Positions 18,182 through 26,246 of a DNA stretch of 64,000 nt are shown here, piece after piece. Origin of the DNA: Halorubrum sp. 48-1-W. Lineage in GTDB: Archaea > Halobacteriota > Halobacteria > Halobacteriales > Haloferacaceae. The notes below the pieces were generated by a model, which was not told the origin of the DNA, did not search any database, and was given only the letters and a program-made list of their open reading frames with translations. Positions within the stretch are counted from its first letter, which is position 1. Every line of letters starts with the position of its first letter. The position numbers and the translations under genes were made by a program. The DNA lies in NCBI RefSeq assembly GCF_003287355.1, contig NZ_QMIM01000011.1, forward strand, positions 80,751 through 144,750, given 5' to 3'.

Positions 18182-19242
18182 GCGCGAACGATCCCGTCCT
18201 CGAACTCCAGTCGGTGGACAAACACTTCCAGACGACGTCGAGCTTCGTCGAGTCGGTCAAAGAGCGGATCTTCGGGGAGGGCCCGAAGCTGGTCCGTGCC
18301 GTCGACGACCTGGACATGACGCTCGAACAGAACCAGGTCCAGGGCGTCATCGGCGAGAGCGGCTGTGGAAAGACGACGCTCCTGCGGACCGTGATGGGGC
18401 TGTACGACCCGTCTGGCGGAGACATCCGATTCCAGGGGCAGTCGACGAGCGAGTTCGACAAGTCCGACTGGAAGGAGTTCCGTCGGAAGGTTCAGATCGT
18501 GTTCCAGGACCCGTTCAACTCTCTGGACCCGAAGTTCAGCGTCCGGCGCACGATCGCCGAGCCGCTGGAGATACACAATATCGAGTACGAGCGGTCGGAC
18601 ATCGAGGAGATGCTGGAGAAGGTCGGACTGACGCCCGCGAGCCAGTACATCCAACAGTTCCCGAACCAGCTTTCGGGCGGAGAGAAACAGCGCGTCGCCA
18701 TCGCGCGAGCGCTCATTACCGACCCCGAAGTGATCCTCGCCGACGAGCCGTCGTCGATGCTCGACGTCTCGACGCAGGCGTCGATCCTCAACCTGTTGAA
18801 CGATCTGACCACCGAGTTCGGCGTCTCGATGATCTACATCTCCCACGACCTCTCGACGGTATCGTACGTCTGTGACGAGATCAACGTGATGTATCTGGGA
18901 CGGATCGTCGAGAAGGCCGAGACCCGGAAGCTACTCTCGGACCCGAAACACCCGTACACGAAGGCGCTGATCCAGTCGATCCCGATCCCCGACCCGCACC
19001 ACGAGCGCGAGCGAGCGACGATCGGCGGGGAGCCGGGCGACCCGATCGACATGCCGGAGGGGTGTCGGTTCAAGACCCGCTGTCCGGAACGGATGGACGT
19101 CTGTGACCACGAACCGCTGGACGTCGATCCGGACGGTGACGGGGAGCGCACGGTCGCCTGTCACCTCTACTACGATCACGAAACGACGGCCGGCCAGGTG
19201 AACGAGCCGGCCGGGGAACACACTCCGGAGACACCGACATGA
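18178..19242 (+). CDS. peptide/nickel-type ABC transporter ATP-binding protein (DppF-like)
   Basis: A 354-residue second ATPase of the importer. Walker A GESGCGKTTLL, Q-loop FQDPFNSLDP, signature LSGGEKQRVAIARAL, Walker B VILADEPSSMLDV and switch YISHDLSTV are intact, and the C-terminal CRFKTRCPERMDVC cluster is present. ATG 18178 overlaps the stop of the DppD-like gene. Its own stop (19240-19242) overlaps the ATG of a 40-codon ORF, so coupling continues downstream. Confidence 0.94.
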   Translation: MSANDPVLELQSVDKHFQTTSSFVESVKERIFGEGPKLVRAVDDLDMTLEQNQVQGVIGESGCGKTTLLRTVMGLYDPSGGDIRFQGQSTSEFDKSDWKEFRRKVQIVFQDPFNSLDPKFSVRRTIAEPLEIHNIEYERSDIEEMLEKVGLTPASQYIQQFPNQLSGGEKQRVAIARALITDPEVILADEPSSMLDVSTQASILNLLNDLTTEFGVSMIYISHDLSTVSYVCDEINVMYLGRIVEKAETRKLLSDPKHPYTKALIQSIPIPDPHHERERATIGGEPGDPIDMPEGCRFKTRCPERMDVCDHEPLDVDPDGDGERTVACHLYYDHETTAGQVNEPAGEHTPETPT

Positions 19243-19361
19243 CTCGATACGACCCGAGAGCGAACACGCGACCCGACGTGCAACGAGCGACGAACGCCCT
19301 CGTAGCCGGAGACGGCGAGGGGGGCAGAGCGAGATCCCAACCCGGAGGTGAGCGCCCGTGA
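19239..19361 (+). CDS. 40-residue ORF bridging the DppF-like and DppB-like genes
   Basis: ATG 19239 overlaps the DppF stop (ATGA), and the TGA at 19359-19361 overlaps the GTG start of the permease (GTGA). The frame therefore fills the whole 115-bp gap with overlaps at both ends, which suggests a translated coupler. The product (starting MTRYDPRANTRPDVQRATN) is polar, Arg/Gly-rich and not recognised. It may be only a ribosome path between two genes whose spacing was enlarged. Confidence 0.4.
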   Translation: MTRYDPRANTRPDVQRATNALVAGDGEGGRARSQPGGERP

Positions 19362-20356
19362 GCCGTCTGAGCTACTTCGTCCGCCGGACGGCGATAACGG
19401 TGGGGCTGATCTTCCTCGTCGCCTCGGCGCTGTTCTTCTTCTTCCGGGCGATGCCGGGGGATTACTCGTCGCTACTGGTCCAACAGGGGATGAACCCCGA
19501 ACAGATCGAACGGCTCCGGGCCGACTGGGGACTTGACGCACCCCTGTACGTCCAGTACTACGAGTACATCACCAACCTCCTGACCGGGAACGCGGGGCAG
19601 TCCTTCCGCTTCAGCGAGCCGGTCTGGGAGCTCGTGGCCCCGCGGATCTTGAACTCGTTCGTGCTGGTCGCACCGGCCATCACGGCGACGTACATCGTCG
19701 GCGGGCTGTTCGGCGCGTACATCGGGCGTCGCCGCGGGAGCCCGCTCGAGAAGTCGGGGATCATCTCGGTCTCCGTCTTCCACTCGATCCCGGACTTCTT
19801 CCTCGGGATCATGCTGATCGCGCTGTTCTCCTCGACGCTGGGGATCTTCCCGACGTCGGGGATGCTCCCGCCGGCGGCGATGCTCCAAGTCCAGGACCAG
19901 GCGTACTGGCAACGGTTCCTGTTGCCGGAGTTCTGGAGACACTACACGCTACCGTTCATGACGGTGCTCCTCTACTTCATGCAGTATCCGACGCTGATCA
20001 TGCGTAACAGCGTCGTCGAGGTGAGCAACCAGGAGTACCTCCACTACCACCGGCTGAAGGGGCTTCCCGAGTCGAAGCTACTCCGGAAGATCATTCGTCA
20101 CGCCTCGCTACCGGTCATCACGCTGTATCCGATCTCGCTGGCGGCGTCGATCAGCGGGCTCGTCCTGATCGAGGTCGTGTTCAACTGGCCCGGGATCGGC
20201 CAGCTGCTCGTCTCCTCGGTTCTGGCGAGGGACTTCCCCGTGATCCAGTTCGTGTTCCTCATCGCGGCCGTCTGGGTCATCATCGGGAACTTCGTCGTCG
20301 ACCTCCTGTACGGCGTGCTGGATCCGCGCGTGTCCGTCGCCGGCGACGAGGACTGA
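19358..20356 (+). CDS. peptide/nickel-type ABC transporter permease (DppB-like)
   Basis: A 332-residue permease. N-terminal YFVRRTAITVGLIFLVASALFFFFRAMPGD is typical DppB, followed by the NPEQIERLRADWGLDAPLYVQYYEYITNLLTGN periplasmic segment, and the EAA loop region YLHYHRLKGLPESKLLRKIIRHASLPV. The C-terminal FNWPGIGQLLVSSVLARDFPVIQ is a strong family block. GTG 19358 is the first start at the family N-terminus. Normally dppB directly precedes dppC; here it follows the ATPases. Confidence 0.92.
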   Translation: MSRLSYFVRRTAITVGLIFLVASALFFFFRAMPGDYSSLLVQQGMNPEQIERLRADWGLDAPLYVQYYEYITNLLTGNAGQSFRFSEPVWELVAPRILNSFVLVAPAITATYIVGGLFGAYIGRRRGSPLEKSGIISVSVFHSIPDFFLGIMLIALFSSTLGIFPTSGMLPPAAMLQVQDQAYWQRFLLPEFWRHYTLPFMTVLLYFMQYPTLIMRNSVVEVSNQEYLHYHRLKGLPESKLLRKIIRHASLPVITLYPISLAASISGLVLIEVVFNWPGIGQLLVSSVLARDFPVIQFVFLIAAVWVIIGNFVVDLLYGVLDPRVSVAGDED

Positions 20357-20465
20357 GGGCGTCCTCGTCGACACCGACGGCCACGCCGGCCCGTTCATAT
20401 GTTCGATCTCGAGCCATGAGGCGGGTCGAGACGTAACGTACGTCAGAAATTCTAAGTATCACAAA

Positions 20466-20476
20466 TTTTTTAAATA
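20466..20476 (+). promoter_or_regulatory. TATA box of the substrate-binding-protein gene
   Basis: TTTTTTAAATA, 22-32 nt before the ATG at 20498. The binding protein thus has its own leaderless promoter beside the importer operon, allowing excess over the membrane complex. Confidence 0.65.
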
Positions 20477-20497
20477 GTTCCTTCGAACGCATAAGAC

Positions 20498-22348
20498 ATG
20501 CCACCAAGTGGCAACCGCGTGGAGGAGAAGGGTATCGACCGTCGGCAAGCACTGAAAGTCATCTCCGTGGCCTCTGCCGCGGCCCTCGCCGGCTGTGGCG
20601 GGAACGGCGAGGGCGGCGACGGCGGCGACGACGGGGGGGGCGGCGACGACGGAGGAGGCGACGACGACGGCGGCGACGACGACGGCGGCGACGGAGGAAG
20701 CAGTCCGGAGGGCCTCGGGGAGCGCGTCCCCACGTTGACCTTCCAGTACTGGTCGGACCAGGGGCCGCCGACGGTGCTGTTCGAGGAGACCATCTCGAGC
20801 ATCCAGTCGGTCGCCTCGGACATCGGCATCGAGGTGGAGACACAGCCGATGACGACCGCGGAGGGCATCACGGCGGTCAGCGACGACGTGCGCGACTTCC
20901 ACCTGGCCGTGAACAGCCACGGGCCGGACCCGGGCCGACTCGATCCCAACGGGCTGTTACAGGCGTACAGCATCGGTAACGCCGGATCGAACGGGCAGTA
21001 CAACCCGTCGAACTACGCCAACACGGAGTACTCGGATCTCGTCAACGAGCAGGTGTCGATGGGCGTTCCCGACGAGCGTCGAGAGGTCGTCGGCGAGGCG
21101 ATGAGCCTCTACTCGGAGGACCTCCCGTTCATCCCGACGATCGAGCGACCGACGACGGCCGCGATCAACACCGACATGGTGGAACCGGTCGAGGCGGGCG
21201 GTGCGGGCCTCTCCGCGGTTAACTGGGCCGCACTGGTCGAGTCGGGTGCTCAGACGACGGGCGGCACCGACACGATCCTTGCGAACCTCCCGGGGGAGTT
21301 CCTCACGGACAGCTTCTACCCGACGGTCGGCGACACCGACTCGCTGGGGCTGTACACGCAACTGACGCACTCGCCGCTGATGCTGTACGACTCCGACTAC
21401 GAACGGGTTCCCGTGCTCGCGGAGGACTGGGAGGTCTCCGACGACGGGACGGAGGTGACGTTCAACCTCCGCGACGCCACGTTCCACAACGGGGAGCCGG
21501 TGACCGCGAGCGACGTCAAGTGGACCTACGAGTTCCTGAGCGAGCAGTACCACGACGGGCCCTACCAGTGGACGGACCTCCCGGAGGACCTGACCGTAGA
21601 GGCCGTCGACGAGACGACCGCTCGCTTCGAGACGCCGGAGCCGGCACCGACGCTGTTGACCGCACAGTTGCCGACGTTCGGCGTGTTGCCGCGTGACGCA
21701 TACGTCGACGCCGGCATCGAGGAGAACCCGACCGACTTCGAGGACCCCATGATCGGCGCGGGCCCCTACGAGATCGCGACGTACAACAACCAGGAGAACA
21801 TCGAGCTGGTGCCCCACGACGGGAACCCGGCGTTCGAAGTGGAGTCGCCGATCATCATGTCGATCTACGACAGCGTCTCGGCGGTCCGCCGGGCCTTCGA
21901 GAACGGGGAACTCGGCATCGCGGTAACGCTGACGCCGGACGCCGGCCGACAGATCGGCGAGACGATGGGCGACACCGCCCAGATCGTCAACGGGGCGGCG
22001 TTCCTGCCGTTCGGCATGATGCCGCAGATGTCCTACGCGCCCGGGATGCACCACGAGTTCCGGCAGGCGCTCTCACACATGGTCGACCGGCAGGGCCTGA
22101 ACGAGACGTACGCCTTCGGGGAGTCCGACGTGGTGACGTACTGTACGTTCAACTCCCAACAACACCCCTGGTACAACGAGGACGTCCTCACGGAGGCCGG
22201 CCCGGAGACTCGCGACGTCGAGGCTGCCCGGCAGGTCCTCGAGGACGCTGGCTGGGGCTGGGACGACGACGGCAACCTCTACTACCCCGAGGACGCGGAC
22301 CTCGAGGCGTGGCCCGAGGGCGAGGAGCCGAACCCGGACAACTTCTGA
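20498..22348 (+). CDS. Tat-exported lipoprotein substrate-binding protein (DppA/OppA family), apparently circularly permuted
   Basis: A 616-residue extracellular binding lipoprotein. DRRQALK (twin Arg at 15-16) and LAGC (Cys33) form a Tat lipobox, then a Gly/Asp linker to residue ~70. The domain order is unusual. Residues ~79-250 (LTFQYWSDQGPP..., DFHLAVNSHGPDPGRLDPN, NYANTEYSDLVNEQ, DLPFIPTIERP) correspond to the C-terminal part of normal DppA/OppA. Residues ~257-616 (LYDSDYERVPVLAEDWEVSDDG, GEPVTASDVKWTYEF, FRQALSHMVDR, ending ARQVLEDAGWGWDDDG) correspond to the N-terminal and middle part. The break falls at the usual AGW..DDG point. Confidence 0.88.
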   Translation: MPPSGNRVEEKGIDRRQALKVISVASAAALAGCGGNGEGGDGGDDGGGGDDGGGDDDGGDDDGGDGGSSPEGLGERVPTLTFQYWSDQGPPTVLFEETISSIQSVASDIGIEVETQPMTTAEGITAVSDDVRDFHLAVNSHGPDPGRLDPNGLLQAYSIGNAGSNGQYNPSNYANTEYSDLVNEQVSMGVPDERREVVGEAMSLYSEDLPFIPTIERPTTAAINTDMVEPVEAGGAGLSAVNWAALVESGAQTTGGTDTILANLPGEFLTDSFYPTVGDTDSLGLYTQLTHSPLMLYDSDYERVPVLAEDWEVSDDGTEVTFNLRDATFHNGEPVTASDVKWTYEFLSEQYHDGPYQWTDLPEDLTVEAVDETTARFETPEPAPTLLTAQLPTFGVLPRDAYVDAGIEENPTDFEDPMIGAGPYEIATYNNQENIELVPHDGNPAFEVESPIIMSIYDSVSAVRRAFENGELGIAVTLTPDAGRQIGETMGDTAQIVNGAAFLPFGMMPQMSYAPGMHHEFRQALSHMVDRQGLNETYAFGESDVVTYCTFNSQQHPWYNEDVLTEAGPETRDVEAARQVLEDAGWGWDDDGNLYYPEDADLEAWPEGEEPNPDNF

Positions 22349-22453
22349 CCGGCGTCGGTCACGACCCGGGAACGCCCTATTATTGTTCGCAGAACGTACC
22401 GAGTTTCGACGCCGTGATGGATCTGAACGGCGGATCCGCGGCGTCACCCAGAA

Positions 22454-22465
22454 CCTTTTTTTAGA
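22454..22465 (+). promoter_or_regulatory. TATA-like element of the FAH-family gene
   Basis: CCTTTTTTTAGA, 24-35 nt before the ATG at 22489. Confidence 0.55.
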
Positions 22466-22488
22466 AGAGTCTCACACAGTAACTCGCC

Positions 22489-23268
22489 ATGCGAAAGGTT
22501 AGATTCCGAGATCCGGCCGGATCCGTCCGTACCGGCGAATGGACCGACGATGACGAGATCCGGTTCGGCGGGGAGCAGTTCGACCCGTCCGAGGTCGACG
22601 TCCTCCCACCGACCGAACCGAGCAAGATCGTCTGTGTCGGCCTCAACTACTCCGCGCACGCCGAGGAGACCGACTCGGAGGTCCCCGAGCGGCCGCTGTT
22701 GTTCCTGAAGGGGCCGAACACCCTCGCGGGCCACGGTGACACGATATCGTTACCCGAAGGGAAAGAACGAGTCGACCACGAGGCCGAGTTCGGCGTCGTC
22801 ATCGGCGAGCAGTGTCGAAACGTCCCCGAGGACCGCGTCGAGGAGGTCATCGCGGGGTACACCTGCGTGAACGACCTCTCGAACCGTGACGACCAGCGGA
22901 AAGAACAGAACTGGGTCCGTGGGAAGGCGTTCGACAACTCCGCGCCGGTCGGGCCGGTCGTCGCCGACCCGGAACACGTCCCCGACGACGCGACGATCAA
23001 GCTGACGGTCAACGGCGAGGAGAAACAGCACTCCTCGATCGACGACCTGATCTTCTCCGTCCCGGAGCTCATAAGCGAGATCACGAAGCTGATCACGCTC
23101 GAGCGCGGCGACATCATCGCGACCGGGACGCCCTCGGGCATCAGCCCGCTCAGTGACGGCGACACGGTCGCGATCGAGATCGAGGGGGTCGGTCGACTGG
23201 AACACGACATCGTCGGACCCGAGGAGTTCTCCGGCGACGTCGACCACCGGTTCATGCCGAACCAGTGA
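22489..23268 (+). CDS. fumarylacetoacetate hydrolase family protein
   Basis: A 259-residue protein with the FAH C-terminal catalytic fold. After an N-terminal ~50-residue domain come KIVCVGLNYSAHAEE, LFLKGPNTL, the metal-binding HEAEFGVVIG (two Glu) and VNDLSNRDDQ (Asp), the Lys of RGKAFDNSAPVGPVV, and GDIIATGTPSGISPL. The family includes acylpyruvases, 2-hydroxyhepta-2,4-diene-1,7-dioate isomerases and 5-oxopent-3-ene-1,2,5-tricarboxylate decarboxylases. With the RraA-like and CitE-like genes nearby, a role in the late steps of oxo-acid breakdown is plausible but inferred. Confidence 0.9.
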   Translation: MRKVRFRDPAGSVRTGEWTDDDEIRFGGEQFDPSEVDVLPPTEPSKIVCVGLNYSAHAEETDSEVPERPLLFLKGPNTLAGHGDTISLPEGKERVDHEAEFGVVIGEQCRNVPEDRVEEVIAGYTCVNDLSNRDDQRKEQNWVRGKAFDNSAPVGPVVADPEHVPDDATIKLTVNGEEKQHSSIDDLIFSVPELISEITKLITLERGDIIATGTPSGISPLSDGDTVAIEIEGVGRLEHDIVGPEEFSGDVDHRFMPNQ

Positions 23269-23833
23269 CCGACGCCGAACGGGCTCGGAAGGCTCGGCGT
23301 GGACGGGCCTCCACGACGGACGCGTAACACGAGACGACGGGAACACGGGACCGACCGAACCGAGAACGACGACACGGAGGCACACGATCGGCGGAGCCGA
23401 ACTCGCACGACGCCCAAAAGGGAAACGGGACCGCGTGTCCGATCCGTCGAGTCCCACGACGACGCCCGTGAATCCCATAAACATCAATATTTTATATATC
23501 ACCGTTTACCGATAGTATACGCCAATATTTTCCACAAGTTTTTGTATAGGTGAAAGTAGCTCGATAGACTAGAGGTTCTATATAGCGATTTAGAGCTGAA
23601 TAATCGAATTCAGTCACGACGTGGTCCAACGATCGAGAGATATCGATGTCGGTTCGAAGAAAACACTGAGATGGGATCCAAACCAGGTTAGACGTCGACT
23701 GCGTCGGAACGCTCGGATCGTGTTTACGATCGTTGGCATACCGAGAAAGTATAGTAATTCAGGTATTTCATGAGTATCATAGTATTTTCGATACTATGTC
23801 GGCGTCGATCCACAGCCCGGATCCGTCACGCTC
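23269..23833. other. AT-rich intergenic stretch with a perfect 8-bp inverted repeat
   Basis: 565 bp. 23470-23800 is AT-rich and gene-free. The clearest structure is CATAGTAT (23778-23785), loop TTTCG, ATACTATG (23791-23798), close to the start of the tRNA methyltransferase gene. Short open frames such as 23299-23553 have no coding character. Confidence 0.55.
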
Positions 23834-23860
23834 ATGCGGCGTCCTCCCGGAGTTCCGGGC

Positions 23861-24898
23861 GTGTACTGGCTCGAACTCGCGGGCGAGACGGACGCGTTCG
23901 CGGCCTACGAGGCGACGACGGGCGCGGCCGGCGTCGAACTCCTCGCGCCCGGTATCGCGCGCGCCGGCGGCGTCGGCGAGGGGATCGACCGGCTGGCGTA
24001 CACCCGCGCCGTTCACGAGGCGGTCGCCCGGACCGACGCGACGGTCCCTACAGCGGTCGCCGCCCTCGAGGCCGTGCCGATCGATCGGGAGGGGAGCGTC
24101 GCGGTCCGCGCCCGCAACGTCCGGAACACGACCGACGTCTCCACGGCCGACGCCGAGCGGGCGCTCGGGAGCGTCCTCGTCGACCGTGGGTTCCCGGTCG
24201 ACCTCGACGACCCCGACCACGTCCTTCGCGCGCTGTTCGCCGCGGGTGAACGCGCCGACCACGACGCGGTCGCCGGCGCGGACGGGGGGACCGCCTCCGT
24301 CTGCGCGCTTGGCTGGGTCGCCCGGGAGACGACCCGCGAGTTCGCGCCCGATCCGACCGATCGGCCCTTCTTCCAGCCGGGGAGCATGGCCCCCGCGGAC
24401 GCCCGCGCGTACGTCAACCTCGCCGGGGCGGCCCCCGGCCGGACCCTGCTCGACCCGATGTGCGGGACCGGCGGGCTCCCGCTGGAGGCGGGGCTCGTCG
24501 GGGCCAACTCGATCGCCTGCGACGCTCAAGCGAAGATGGTCCGCGGGACGAGGGAGAACCTCCGGGCGTACGTGGGGCACGGCGACGGCGACGGCTCGCC
24601 GGGGTGGCACGTCGCCCGCGGCGACGCCACCGACCTGCCGCTCGTCGACGACGCGGTCGACGGCGTCGCCTTCGACGCGCCCTACGGCAGACAGTCCAAG
24701 ATCGCCCGCCACGAGCTCGCGGACCTCGTCGCCGGCGCGCTCGCGGAGGCCGCCCGCGTCGCTCCCCGCGCCGTCCTCGTCGCCGACCGCGACTGGCGGG
24801 GTCGCGCCCGCGAGGCGGGCTGGGACGTCGCCACAGCCTTCGAGCGTCGGGTTCATCGGTCGCTGACCAGACACGTGCTGGTCCTCGACCGGGAGTGA
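23861..24898 (+). CDS. tRNA (guanine(10)-N(2))-dimethyltransferase (archaeal Trm-G10 type)
   Basis: A 345-residue SAM-dependent methyltransferase that dimethylates G10 of tRNA. The N-terminal half is the THUMP-containing RNA-binding region (NVRNTTDVSTADAERALGSVL). The C-terminal Rossmann domain has motif I LLDPMCGTGGLPLEAGL and motif IV DAPYGRQSK (usually DPPYG, here Ala for the first Pro). FFQPGSMAPADARAYVNLA is typical of the family. The GTG at 23861 gives the family-like MYWLELAGE start; an in-frame ATG at 23834 would add nine Pro/Arg-rich residues. Confidence 0.88.
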   Translation: MYWLELAGETDAFAAYEATTGAAGVELLAPGIARAGGVGEGIDRLAYTRAVHEAVARTDATVPTAVAALEAVPIDREGSVAVRARNVRNTTDVSTADAERALGSVLVDRGFPVDLDDPDHVLRALFAAGERADHDAVAGADGGTASVCALGWVARETTREFAPDPTDRPFFQPGSMAPADARAYVNLAGAAPGRTLLDPMCGTGGLPLEAGLVGANSIACDAQAKMVRGTRENLRAYVGHGDGDGSPGWHVARGDATDLPLVDDAVDGVAFDAPYGRQSKIARHELADLVAGALAEAARVAPRAVLVADRDWRGRAREAGWDVATAFERRVHRSLTRHVLVLDRE

Positions 24899-25012
24899 GC
24901 CGGGACCGTGAAGGCCGGTCCGGAAGCGACGTGAGAGTGAAACCGAACGTCGGGTTTCCGCGCGTTTCGGTGGTCTTCCGGACAGCTTTCAGTTTCGCCG
25001 TGGCCGGGCAAT

Positions 25013-25021
25013 CGTTAAGTG
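25013..25021 (+). promoter_or_regulatory. TATA-like element of the orc1/cdc6 gene
   Basis: CGTTAAGTG, 23-31 nt before the ATG at 25044. Confidence 0.45.
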
Positions 25022-25043
25022 ATCGGCGGGGAGTGATCTCCCC

Positions 25044-26171
25044 ATGCCCGGGGACGCCGACGACGACATGCTCGCGTGGGACGAATCGGTGTTCCGCGAC
25101 GAGTCGGTGTTCGAGATCGACCACGTCCCCGAGACGTTCCACCACCGCGAGAGCCAACTCGAGAGCCTCAAGTACGCGCTCCGTCCCGCGGTCAGGGGCT
25201 CCCGCCCGCTCAACACGATCGTCCGGGGGCCGCCGGGAACGGGCAAGACCACCGCGGTACAGAAGCTCTTCGCGGAACTGCGCGCGCGTACCGAGGTCCG
25301 AACCGTCCGCGTGAACTGCCAGGTCGACTCGACCCGCTACGCCGTCTTCTCCCGGCTCTTCGAGGGGATATTCGAGTACGAGCCGCCCTCCTCGGGGATC
25401 TCTTTCAAGAAGCTGTTCGGCCAGATCACTGACCGGCTCGTCGACGAGGACGAGGTGCTCGTGGTGGCGCTCGACGACGTGAACTATCTCTTTTATGAAA
25501 ACGAGGCGTCGGACACGCTCTACTCGCTTTTGCGCGCGCACGAGGCGCACTCCGGCGCGAAGATCGGGGTGATCGTCGTCTCTTCGGACCTCTCGCTCGA
25601 CGTCATCGACGACCTCGACGGTCGGGTCCAGTCGGTGTTCCGTCCCGAAGAGGTGTACTTCCCGGTGTACGACGCGACCGAGATCTACGACATCCTCGGC
25701 GAGCGCGCGGATCGAGGGTTCCACGAGGGCGTCATCGGCGACGCGGAGTTGGACCGGGTGGCCGAACTGACCGCCGAGAGCGGCGACCTCCGCGTCGGGA
25801 TCGACCTCCTGCGTCGCGCGGGGCTCAACGCCGAGATGCGCGCCTCGAAGGCGATCGCGACCGAGGACGTCGAGTCCGCCTACGACAAGTCGAAACACGT
25901 CCACCTCTCGCGGTCGCTCCGCGGGCTCTCGGAGTCCGAGCGCGCGCTCGCCCGCGTGCTCGCGGACGTCGACGGCGAGCAGGCCGGGACGGTGTACGAG
26001 GCGTTCCACGAGGCGACGGGCCTCGGGTACACCCGCTACTCGGAGATCATCAACAAGCTCGACCAGCTCGGCGTGATCGACGCCGAGTACGCCGACGTCG
26101 AGGGACGCGGGCGCTCGCGCGAGCTCTCCCTCGCGTACGACGCCGAAGCGGTGCTCGACCGCCTGGAGTAA
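25044..26171 (+). CDS. Orc1/Cdc6 family replication initiation protein
   Basis: A 375-residue AAA+ ATPase with a C-terminal winged helix. It shows FHHRESQLESLKYALRPA, Walker A GPPGTGKTTAV, Walker B region VLVVALDDVNYLF, sensor-region VIVVSSDLSLDVIDDLDGRVQS and a winged helix near the end (YEAFHEATGLGYTRYSEIINKLDQLGVIDAEY, RGRSRELSLAYD). Such proteins bind origin recognition boxes and load MCM. Haloarchaea have many paralogs, several not linked to origins. No clear set of ORB repeats is visible beside this one, so whether it marks an origin is uncertain. Confidence 0.92.
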   Translation: MPGDADDDMLAWDESVFRDESVFEIDHVPETFHHRESQLESLKYALRPAVRGSRPLNTIVRGPPGTGKTTAVQKLFAELRARTEVRTVRVNCQVDSTRYAVFSRLFEGIFEYEPPSSGISFKKLFGQITDRLVDEDEVLVVALDDVNYLFYENEASDTLYSLLRAHEAHSGAKIGVIVVSSDLSLDVIDDLDGRVQSVFRPEEVYFPVYDATEIYDILGERADRGFHEGVIGDAELDRVAELTAESGDLRVGIDLLRRAGLNAEMRASKAIATEDVESAYDKSKHVHLSRSLRGLSESERALARVLADVDGEQAGTVYEAFHEATGLGYTRYSEIINKLDQLGVIDAEYADVEGRGRSRELSLAYDAEAVLDRLE

Positions 26172-26246
26172 GTCGACGACGGTCCCGTCGCGATCGAGTC
26201 GAACGACGGCGACGCCTTTTCAATCCCTCCACGCGCACCCGGGGAC

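Noticed and set aside
23299..23553. An 84-codon frame after the FAH gene
   Set aside because: Arg/Thr-rich start and AT-driven end, no domain, no promoter.
25044..26171. Replication origin next to the orc1/cdc6 gene
   Set aside because: No clear set of ORB repeats and the flanks are tightly packed housekeeping genes; kept only as a weak finding about one inverted repeat.
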